Assembly (NCBI GenBank): GCA_943913645.1
Contig: CALTYZ010000028.1
Location: forward strand, 1-20,798
Reading direction: 5' to 3'
Length of the DNA stretch: 20,798 bases
From: an uncultured Corynebacterium sp.
GTDB lineage: Bacteria > Actinomycetota > Actinomycetes > Mycobacteriales > Mycobacteriaceae
The notes under the pieces are model-generated. The model saw only the letters and a program-made list of their open reading frames with translations. It was not told the origin of the DNA and searched no databases. The translations under genes and the position numbers were made by a program. Positions 7,808 to 13,856 of this stretch are shown here, in pieces (within the stretch, counting starts at the first letter, position 1; the number at the start of each line of letters is the position of its first letter).

Positions 7808-8335
7808 ATGTCAGCGACACCAACGCAGTCCACATCACCTCGACGGGAACGGAAATGGCTACCAGTTTTGGTCATCGCGGTGGCCGCTCTTACGCTCGTT
7901 GTTGCTAGCTACGCGTTTTCACAGTGGCAGCACTCCCGGCCTGCAACCCCGGCGCGCGATCTGCAGATCACGGTTGAGTCAGCCGGTCAAAGCCATCAGA
8001 TCCCCCCGTACACAGTCTGCGAGCTCGATGAAGAGTGCGCAGGTGGCCAGCCACCTGCGGTAGCGCTGGATGACAATCCGGTCACTTTTACGGTGCCCAG
8101 TGAGATTGCTGCGCTGAGTTGGCGGCTGCTCGTGGTCTACGATGACCCGGCTGCGAACAACGAGGTCGTTTTCACCTCTGGGGAAGCTGAGCAGCACACG
8201 GTGGATGCAGTGACCGATTCCGGCGCGAAGTTGGTAGTAGGAGAAGTGTCTGCTTTGGGGATTGACTACAACGAGCAGGGCGAGGAGGTTCCGGTGCTGG
8301 CGACGTGGTCCGTCGGTTTCGAGGGTGCCGAGTAG
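7808..8335 (+). CDS. DUF2771 family membrane-anchored protein
   Basis: A 175-residue protein with a short cytoplasmic N-terminus (SPRRERK), one membrane helix (WLPVLVIAVAALTLVVASYAF) that acts as signal anchor, and an exported domain. The exported part has two close cysteines (YTVCELDEECAGG), likely a disulfide, then a beta-rich region (FTVPSEIAALSWRLLVVYDD; ATWSVGFEG). This matches the actinobacterial DUF2771 family, whose function is unknown. ATG 7808 is preferred because a TAGAAT box lies 7 bases upstream (leaderless); ATG 7799 in the same frame would add three residues. It follows the cyclotransferase gene by 10 bp and its stop is 11 bp from the convergent cold-shock gene. Confidence 0.83.
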   Translation: MSATPTQSTSPRRERKWLPVLVIAVAALTLVVASYAFSQWQHSRPATPARDLQITVESAGQSHQIPPYTVCELDEECAGGQPPAVALDDNPVTFTVPSEIAALSWRLLVVYDDPAANNEVVFTSGEAEQHTVDAVTDSGAKLVVGEVSALGIDYNEQGEEVPVLATWSVGFEGAE

Positions 8336-8346
8336 TGAGCTGCCCA

Positions 8347-8730
8347 TCACCCGTCGAGCTCTGTGGCCACTGCGCGCAGAATTTCGGCGACTTGATGGCT
8401 TTCTTTCCGGTCTGGGTAGCGCCCGGATGTGAGTGCGGGTTGAATTTGCGTTTCAATCATCGTCATCACATCTGCGAGCATGCTGCCAAGCTCCTCCGGC
8501 TTGCGCCGGTGTGCCTGTCGTCGTTTTGGGGTGTCCAGGATTTTGACTCTGAGCGCCTGCGGCCCCCGCCGCCCGGCTGCGAAGTCGAACTCAATGCGTT
8601 GCCCCGGAACAAGTTCGTCGACGCCATCCGGTAGCACGCCTTTGCCGATGAAGACGTCATCATCGCCGGGGTTGGAGGCGAATCCGAACCCTTTATCCGC
8701 GTCGTACCACTTCACCTTCCCAATGGGCAT
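8347..8730 (-). CDS. cspB: Cold-shock domain protein with C-terminal extension (CspB-like)
   Basis: Single-stranded nucleic-acid binding protein of 127 residues. The cold-shock domain fills residues 1-68: MPIGKVKWYDADKGFGFA (RNP1 KGFGFA, 13-18), DDDVFIGK (RNP2-like, 25-30), VLPDGVDELVPGQRIEFDFA and GPQALRVK. RNP2 reads VFIG rather than the classical VFVH. The extension of about 60 residues (KRRQAHRRKPEELGSMLADV onward) is predicted helical, as in the longer actinobacterial CspB (Rv0871 occupies the same place relative to rpfA). GGAGGA at 8737-8742 precedes ATG by 6 bases. It is divergent from rpf across a 320-bp control region that carries a GlxR-like site. Confidence 0.92.
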   Translation of the reverse strand: MPIGKVKWYDADKGFGFASNPGDDDVFIGKGVLPDGVDELVPGQRIEFDFAAGRRGPQALRVKILDTPKRRQAHRRKPEELGSMLADVMTMIETQIQPALTSGRYPDRKESHQVAEILRAVATELDG

Positions 8731-8782
8731 TTTAAATCCTCCAGTTGTGGATGGCCGCCGTGAACAGATAACGAAAAATGCA

Positions 8783-8788
8783 AGTATA
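8783..8788 (-). promoter_or_regulatory. Candidate -10 of the cold-shock gene
   Basis: TATACT on the minus strand, preceded by TTG (an extended -10 pattern TTGTATACT). This would give a leader of about 45 bases before the cold-shock start codon, which contains the GGAGGA site. The GlxR-like operator would be centred roughly 50 bp upstream of the transcription start. Confidence 0.4.
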
Positions 8789-8821
8789 CAAGCCAGGCCG
8801 CGTTACGCGTGAAACGCTAAT

Positions 8822-8837
8822 GGTGAGCTATATCACA
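8822..8837. promoter_or_regulatory. GlxR-like (CRP-family) operator
   Basis: GGTGAGCTATATCACA matches the corynebacterial GlxR consensus TGTGA-NN-TA-NN-TCACA at every defined position except the first. GlxR is the cAMP-responsive global regulator of Corynebacterium, and rpf genes of C. glutamicum are reported GlxR targets. The site lies between the divergent cold-shock and rpf genes and could act on either. Confidence 0.65.
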
Positions 8838-9050
8838 GACAGTCGTAATACTTCCTTTTAGCAGTGTCTATACAGAAAATTCCCGGGTTTTTAAGGTCTA
8901 TTGTCGTCAAATCCGACGAATTTCCGAGATTCAATCGTTACAAAACGTTAGGATTTCCTGCAACACGGCACGGGCTGGGGGTCGCGGTTTGACCGCCGCT
9001 CGCGCTGCTGTAGTCATCACAGTATAGACCCCACGAAAGGAACATTTTTC

Positions 9051-10862
9051 ATGGGACGCCACTCGAAACAGACCACCTCAGCGACCAAAAAAGTGTTCGC
9101 CGGTACCGCTGCGGCGGCCGCGTTAACCGGCATTATTGCTCCTCAGGCTTCGGCCGGCTCAGGCTATGACGATGCCGGTGTTGACTGGGACAGCTTGGCC
9201 CAGTGCGAGGCCGGCGGGGACTGGCACATCGATACCGGCAACGGTTACTCCGGAGGCCTCCAGTTCTCCAACTCCACCTGGCGCGCCTACGGCGGCGAGG
9301 AGTTCGCTCCGTACGCCCACGAAGCCACCCGCGAACAGCAAATCATCGTTGCTGAGCGCACCCTGGCAGATCAAGGTTGGAGCGCATGGCCTGCTTGCTC
9401 CAACAAGCTCGGCCTGAACGGAGCGACCACCACCCCTGCCCCGCAGCCTGCGCCAGCTCCTGCACCGGCTGAGACCCCAGCTGAAACTCCAGCACCGGCG
9501 CCAGCTGAAACTCCGGCCCCAGCTCCGGCACCGGCCCCGGCACCAGAGGCGACGGCAGTTGACGCCCTCTACGGCGAACTTGTCGTTGCCATTGAAGGCG
9601 CGGGCTACACCGTGCCTGAAGAGGTTAACGTCGCGTACGCCGCGAACCGCGATGACTACAACGCGTTCTACTCCGACAACAAGGCATTGATCGAAGCAGT
9701 GCTCTGCGGCGACATTGACGCCATTGCAGCAGCTCTCTCCGGCTACCCATGCTTCCAGCTGGGTGCAGGCGTTGATGTCAATGCTCTTGTGAACGCAGGC
9801 CTCGACGTCGGCGCTGGCCTCGGTGCCAATGTCGGTGCGTTGGTGAACGCTGGTGTTGGCGTCGGCGCTGGCCTCGGTGCCGGCCTTGGCGTTGGCGCAG
9901 GTATCGGCGCGTTGCTCGACGCAGGCGTCAGCATTGGTGCCCTGCTCGACGCTGGTGTCGGTGTCGGTGCGCTTGTTGACGCAGGCGTTGGCGTTGGTGC
10001 ACTGCTGGATGCAGGTGTTGGCCTCGGTGCTCTGCTGGATGCCGGCTGCGGCCTTGGCGCGTTGCTCGACGCAGGCGTCGGCCTTGGCGCTTTGGTAAAC
10101 GCTGGTGTTGGCGCTGGCGCGCTACTTGACGCAGGCGTTGGCCTTGGCGCTTTGGTAAACGCTGGTGTCGGTGTCGGCGCACTGCTCGACGCGGGCGTTG
10201 GCCTCGGTGCTCTGCTGGATACCGGCTGCGGCCTCGGTGCACTGCTCGACGCAGGCGTCGGTGTCGGCGCACTCGTTGACGCAGGCGTTGGCGTCGGCGC
10301 ACTCGTTGACGCCGGTGTTGGCGTGAATGCCTTGGTAGATGCGGGCGTTAACCTTGGCGCTGATATCGATGCACTCGTCAACGCTGGTGTTGGGCTCGGT
10401 GCTGACCTCGACGCTGTTGTTGACGCAGGCGTTGGCGCAGGCCTCGGTGCTGGCTTGGGCGCTGGCTTGGGCGCTGGCTTGGGTGCCAATGTCGGTGCTG
10501 TTGTTGATGCCGGTGTCGGTGTCGGCGCAGGCCTCGGCGCACTCGTTGACGCAGGCGTAGGCGTTGGTGCCAACCTTGGCGCCGTCGTCGATGCTGGTGT
10601 CGGCCTCGGAACCGGCCTCGGCGCAGGCGCACTGGTCGGCGTTGACGCTGGATTGGGCGCCGTTGTTGACGCAGGTGTCGGCCTGGGTGGCCTCGCTGGC
10701 GTGGACTGCGGCCTCGGTGCCGCTGTTGACGCGGGCCTCGGCGTGGACTGCGGCCTCGGTGCCGTTGTTGACGCAGGCGTCGGTCTTGGCGCTGGCCTCG
10801 GCGTTGGCCTTGGCGCTCTCGCCACCGCGGGTCTTGGCGCTGGCCTCTTCGCCGGCTGCTAA
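9051..10862 (+). CDS. rpf: Resuscitation-promoting factor (Rpf) with long decapeptide-repeat tail
   Basis: Secreted muralytic enzyme that cleaves peptidoglycan and stimulates regrowth. Signal peptide: MGRHSKQTTSATKK, hydrophobic core, APQASA with probable cleavage after residue 35. The Rpf (transglycosylase-like) domain, 41-122, has DWDSLAQCEAGGDWHIDTGN with catalytic Glu53, GYSGGLQFSNSTW, and Cys52/Cys116 placed for the domain's disulfide. A Pro/Ala/Glu linker (127-166) leads to a small helical module (167-236) with Cys219 and Cys234. Residues 237-603 are almost entirely Gly, Ala, Val, Leu, Asp: fifteen uninterrupted decapeptides of type GALLDAGVGV (286-435), then related 14-residue units, ending in Cys603. 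GAAAGGA at about 9034-9040 precedes ATG. The first 122 residues are secure. The tail is unlike the Pro/Ala repeats of M. tuberculosis RpfA; its role is unknown. Confidence 0.93.
   Translation: MGRHSKQTTSATKKVFAGTAAAAALTGIIAPQASAGSGYDDAGVDWDSLAQCEAGGDWHIDTGNGYSGGLQFSNSTWRAYGGEEFAPYAHEATREQQIIVAERTLADQGWSAWPACSNKLGLNGATTTPAPQPAPAPAPAETPAETPAPAPAETPAPAPAPAPAPEATAVDALYGELVVAIEGAGYTVPEEVNVAYAANRDDYNAFYSDNKALIEAVLCGDIDAIAAALSGYPCFQLGAGVDVNALVNAGLDVGAGLGANVGALVNAGVGVGAGLGAGLGVGAGIGALLDAGVSIGALLDAGVGVGALVDAGVGVGALLDAGVGLGALLDAGCGLGALLDAGVGLGALVNAGVGAGALLDAGVGLGALVNAGVGVGALLDAGVGLGALLDTGCGLGALLDAGVGVGALVDAGVGVGALVDAGVGVNALVDAGVNLGADIDALVNAGVGLGADLDAVVDAGVGAGLGAGLGAGLGAGLGANVGAVVDAGVGVGAGLGALVDAGVGVGANLGAVVDAGVGLGTGLGAGALVGVDAGLGAVVDAGVGLGGLAGVDCGLGAAVDAGLGVDCGLGAVVDAGVGLGAGLGVGLGALATAGLGAGLFAGC
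9906..10355 (+). repeat. Fifteen tandem 30-bp coding repeats in rpf
   Basis: Each unit encodes GAL(L/V)(D/N)AGVG(V/L/A) or a near variant; units 5 and 11 have Cys in place of Val. Codon choices vary between most copies, so the protein repeat is older than the DNA identity. One exception is a stretch of about 28 bases (GGCGCTTTGGTAAACGCTGG and flanks) that recurs exactly 60 bp apart, near 10085 and 10145, pointing to a recent two-unit duplication. Looser 30-42-bp units continue to about 10859. Confidence 0.9.
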
Positions 10863-10885
10863 ACCCCAGCTACGAATGCGCTCAA

Positions 10886-10919
10886 CAGGCTGGCCTGCCC
10901 CCCCGGGCAAACCAGCCTG
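10886..10919 (+). terminator. GC-rich hairpin just after rpf
   Basis: CAGGCTGG (10886-10893) pairs with CCAGCCTG (10912-10919), and an inner GCCC/GGGC can extend the stem. No T-tract follows, so it is at most a weak or accessory terminator or a 3' stabilising hairpin of the rpf mRNA. Confidence 0.4.
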
Positions 10920-10954
10920 CATCGAGCGCAGTAAGTAGCAGGAAGCGTGTCTTT

Positions 10955-10999
10955 AATCGGGCTTGAATAGGGTTTCAAACCTTATTCGGGCCCGATTTT
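10955..10999 (+). terminator. Long hairpin terminator downstream of rpf
   Basis: Bases 10955-10975 pair with 10977-10997 over 21 positions, allowing three G-U pairs: AATCGGGC with GCCCGATT outside, GAATAGGGTTT with AAACCTTATTC inside. A short T run (TTTT, then CGTT) follows on the plus strand. It lies about 95 bp after the rpf stop and also upstream of the end of the convergent VWA gene, so it may block transcription in both directions. Confidence 0.65.
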
Positions 11000-11145
11000 C
11001 GTTGGCAGAAAAGCCACGAGAAAATATCCGATTCTTCCCGGCTGCTTGCGAACAACGACCGGCTACAGCAGGTTCGCGTCATCACTTCTCTAGCTTCCGC
11101 CTCCGGGATACCCGAGTGCAGGAGCCGCACTTAACTGATAGCAAT

Positions 11146-13122
11146 CTACTTGCGGCGCAACCGCACAACCGTGGCCGCCAAAGCAACCACCAGCACCACT
11201 AGGCCAGCGGAGAAGAGCGTCACCATCCCCGTCCGGTTCATCCCACCATCCGCGGAATCATCCTTCGCCTGGAAAGACTCTGTCACATCAGACTCATTCA
11301 CGGGCCTACTTGCGCGCTCTCCTGGAGGGGAATCACTCGGCTCTGGACCGTTCTGGTCCGTCGGGCGCCAGCCCGGCCCATCCGTTTTATTCCCCACAGC
11401 ATCAAAGGCGATCTCGAAAGGCTGCTCGACACCCATGATGTCATCTTTCCGGCCTTGCTCCATGGACACTCCCACGTAGTAGAACCCAGCCTGAGCCCCT
11501 GAAGTGTCTCTCCAATCTCGTTCACGATTTCGGTAATTCACCACATCACCAGCAACGGCACCAGATTCCTCATCTTCATAAAAGACGAGAGCATCACGTC
11601 CTGCCTCTGCGCGCAGCGGTGAATACAGCACAGCGCTGAGCGAATCCGCCGCAGCACGTTCAGACTTCCCGGTGCGGAAATTCACCACTGGCCGCTGCCC
11701 GTATTCCACCGGAAACTTGTAGAAACGGTATTCACCCGGAACAATCGCGTCACTGTACACCCCAGGCTTCACTTCAATGGCTTCGGCGAAGCTCGCGCCG
11801 CCTTTCACCGCAGTCGCATCGTTGAATTCGAGCGCGGGCCCGTCGTTCTCTAACTTTTTCTCAGCAGGTGCTGGGTATGGAGCCACCTCAGCATCATCGA
11901 GGATCGGCTCGAAGTTGATCTCGACTTCCACGTCCGCGACCGACCCTGCTGTCTCCTCATCCTGCACCCCGCGGAACAACCAGAATTCAGTCGGCACAAT
12001 CCACTCCTGCGGATCACAGTCCTCACCGCCCTCTTCTGGGTCAATGATCCGCACACCTGGGGTAGGGGGAAGATAGCCCGAACCCATCGTGGACCCCACG
12101 CCGCCGTTCGCCGCAAGCACGGCATGACAATTCTCATTGGAGTTCTCCAAGTCATCACCGATGAGATGCAAGTTTGCAGCCCTGGCGCGACCAGTTGCAG
12201 TGCGCTGCGGGATAATCGCCGTGCTCACAATCGCACGGTGCCCGTCTGGTATCGCCAGCTTGAAGTAGTGCGACGGCATATCCTGTGCATGCGACTTCCT
12301 CAGGGGCACATCCACCCTGGTGCGGTAACGGCCTTCGCCCAACCATTTAGCACCCGCAGGCGTATCCGAGTACTCAAACTCAGTGCCCGTCGTCTCATAC
12401 AGGCTGGCATCACGCTGCGAGAGGAACTTCAATGACTTGGCCAAAGAAGCAGTGTCATCAGCCTCTAAAAAGTCACCACCAGCGACACTGGCAATGCACT
12501 CAAGCTCATGGCGCGCCTCATCATCCGTTTTAAACCCAACGGTGTGAATCGTCAGATCAAAACCTTCACCAGCAAGCTCTTTCGCCACCTCACACACCGG
12601 CGGCGGAGCACAGGTATCAATGCCATCCGACACCAAAATAATGGTGCGTTGCCCATCATCGCCTAACTCCTTAGCCGCAGCCCGCAAAGAATTACCAATC
12701 GGGGTGTAGCCCTGTGGAGTCATCTCATCAATCTTGGCATTCAACAATGTCCGATCCAGCTTGTTCACCGGAACCAGCGTCTCAATATCCTGACACCCGC
12801 GCTCATGATCCTCCGGCGCATTAGACACCCGCATGCCATAGGTCAACAACCCCAAATTCGCCGTCTCCGGCAAGGAGTTCACTAAATCGTGCGCCGCCTG
12901 TTTCGCTGCATCCATCCGTGTGCCGCCATCAACATCTGCATCCGTCATCGAACCAGACGCATCAACAATCAACGCAGCCTTACCCTCAACCCCGCTACTA
13001 GTGGCCTCATCCCCCAGTTGCGCCACAGCAACGCCTTGCGCAGTCAACCCGCAGATAAGTAGAAGCACTGCCGCAGCAAGAATAGAAACGAGATTGAACG
13101 CGAGCTTTCTCTTTGAATGCAT
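11146..13122 (-). CDS. Membrane-anchored von Willebrand factor A domain protein
   Basis: A 658-residue extracytoplasmic protein. The N-terminal signal sequence (MHSKRKLAFN, hydrophobic core, GVAVAQ) is followed by a VWA domain (about 48-210) with an intact MIDAS: DASGSM (Asp54, Ser56, Ser58), Thr140 in GYTPIG and Asp166 in LVSDGIDT. This metal site usually mediates protein-ligand binding. The following 400 residues are beta-rich and unassigned, with several cysteines. One transmembrane helix (about 631-652, TGMVTLFSAGLVVLVVALAA) and a basic RLRRK tail end the protein, so it faces outward. The in-frame ATG at 13122 with AGGA 8 bases upstream is preferred over longer starts, which would put 30 non-hydrophobic residues before the signal sequence. 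It is convergent with rpf. Its ligand is unknown; an envelope or adhesion role is inference. Confidence 0.88.
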   Translation of the reverse strand: MHSKRKLAFNLVSILAAAVLLLICGLTAQGVAVAQLGDEATSSGVEGKAALIVDASGSMTDADVDGGTRMDAAKQAAHDLVNSLPETANLGLLTYGMRVSNAPEDHERGCQDIETLVPVNKLDRTLLNAKIDEMTPQGYTPIGNSLRAAAKELGDDGQRTIILVSDGIDTCAPPPVCEVAKELAGEGFDLTIHTVGFKTDDEARHELECIASVAGGDFLEADDTASLAKSLKFLSQRDASLYETTGTEFEYSDTPAGAKWLGEGRYRTRVDVPLRKSHAQDMPSHYFKLAIPDGHRAIVSTAIIPQRTATGRARAANLHLIGDDLENSNENCHAVLAANGGVGSTMGSGYLPPTPGVRIIDPEEGGEDCDPQEWIVPTEFWLFRGVQDEETAGSVADVEVEINFEPILDDAEVAPYPAPAEKKLENDGPALEFNDATAVKGGASFAEAIEVKPGVYSDAIVPGEYRFYKFPVEYGQRPVVNFRTGKSERAAADSLSAVLYSPLRAEAGRDALVFYEDEESGAVAGDVVNYRNRERDWRDTSGAQAGFYYVGVSMEQGRKDDIMGVEQPFEIAFDAVGNKTDGPGWRPTDQNGPEPSDSPPGERASRPVNESDVTESFQAKDDSADGGMNRTGMVTLFSAGLVVLVVALAATVVRLRRK

Positions 13123-13174
13123 GAGCACGATCCTGGAAGGTGATTGAACAAGAACGTAGGTCAAGCGACCACGC

Positions 13175-13193
13175 CACCATCCCCGTCCGGTTC
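13175..13193. repeat. 19-bp direct repeat of the VWA gene's 3' end
   Basis: CACCATCCCCGTCCGGTTC occurs here and at 11221-11239, with further near matches on both sides. On the minus strand both copies can encode NRTGMV; the second copy is the sequence just before the VWA protein's C-terminal membrane helix. This copy is upstream of the gene, so the pair flanks nearly the whole coding region. Confidence 0.7.
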
Positions 13194-13513
13194 CCCCCGA
13201 TTCCTCTTGCACGTTCAGCAGTAGGCAAAGGGAGGCAATGTGAGCATTTTCGTGAGATAGTTTCAGCTTTAGGTCGCCTTAAAATCACCATATTAGACGA
13301 CATGCATGATTTCTACGGCTGGTTTTGTTTCCGCGTTTCTCGGAGAACTCGATCTATGCGACGATTACTTCTTCGAGCACGTGGGGCTTGACCGGGCTTC
13401 ACCGTCTCCGGCCAGAGCAGATGCCGTTGTTCATGGGTTTGATAAACCCTTCTCACGCTGCGTTCATCAAGGCTGCAACCCGTCGTGACACTCGCTCACT
13501 GCAAAAACACAAC

Positions 13514-13557
13514 CAAAATAGAAAACTACCGGCACCCAACAATGGGGAGCCGGTAGT
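13514..13557 (-). terminator. Rho-independent terminator of the 64-residue protein gene
   Basis: ACTACCGGC (13525-13533) and GCCGGTAGT (13549-13557) form a 9-bp perfect stem, with CCC/GGG able to extend it inside the loop. On the minus strand the stem is followed by TTTTCTATTTT. It sits about 65 bases after the stop at 13621, in the right orientation for that gene. Confidence 0.8.
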
Positions 13558-13620
13558 GTTTGCACGGCGCGGCTAGAAAAACGTGCTCAGCCTCAGAATG
13601 CCAACGAGGGTGAAATCGGG

Positions 13621-13815
13621 TTAACCGTTCAAGCGCGTCGTCGGATGCACATACCCAGTCTGTTCCGGGGGCAGTGGCAACACGAGCTCGTTGCCGAAGG
13701 GGCTGTTCGCGCCGGTGAGCTTCGAAGAAATTTCAGTCACCGGGTGCCCGTTTCCAGGGACGTGGGTGGGCCATGCCGGGTTCGCACGACCAATCTTTGC
13801 TGCATCTTTAGCCAT
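13621..13815 (-). CDS. Small conserved-looking protein of 64 residues
   Basis: Unrecognised soluble protein starting MAKDAAKIGRANPAWPTHVP. It is rich in Pro, Gly, Asn and Thr, has no cysteine and no membrane segment. WPTHVPGNGHPVTEIS and NELVLPLPPEQTGYVHPTT look like folded-protein sequence rather than chance translation. I recall similar short proteins beside the helicase genes of other corynebacteria, but cannot verify this. Support for a real gene: a strong terminator in the right orientation 65 bases downstream, and a position divergent from the helicase-associated gene. Start choice is uncertain: ATG 13815 has GGAG only 4 bases upstream; ATG 13824 (adds MEP) and ATG 13851 are in the same frame. 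Function unknown. Confidence 0.65.
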   Translation of the reverse strand: MAKDAAKIGRANPAWPTHVPGNGHPVTEISSKLTGANSPFGNELVLPLPPEQTGYVHPTTRLNG

Positions 13816-13856
13816 AGGCTCCATTGTTTCATGTTCGGCGAAGAAACGCACGTACC

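Larger units (their letters stand above)
13123..13620. other. Gene-poor stretch upstream of the VWA gene
   Basis: No ORF here is convincing: the candidates overlap one another on both strands, lack ribosome sites and resemble no family I recognise. The stretch holds a 19-bp copy of VWA-gene sequence (13175-13193), the presumed VWA promoter region, and a minus-strand terminator (13514-13557). Bases about 13300-13490 look like possible decayed coding sequence, but I cannot name a parent gene. Confidence 0.5.

Noticed and set aside
9023..9028. TATAGA as the rpf -10 box
   Set aside because: It lies so close to the start that the mRNA would lose most of the GAAAGGA ribosome site, and no -35 is at the right distance. 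TATACA at 8869-8874 or TAGGAT at 8949-8954 are alternatives, none convincing.
9906..10355. Regular direct repeats as a possible CRISPR array
   Set aside because: Units are contiguous 30-bp coding repeats without unique spacers and stay in one reading frame.
9743..10825. Long minus-strand ORF (360 codons, Pro/Ala/Thr-rich) opposite rpf
   Set aside because: A by-product of the GC-rich repeats of rpf read backwards. It has no ribosome site and starts nowhere sensible, while the plus strand encodes a clear signal peptide and Rpf domain in frame with the repeat.
10122..10922. Second minus-strand ORF (266 codons, Ala/Asn/Val-rich) opposite rpf
   Set aside because: Same cause: another frame of the repeat on the reverse strand, with the same periodic composition and no family resemblance.
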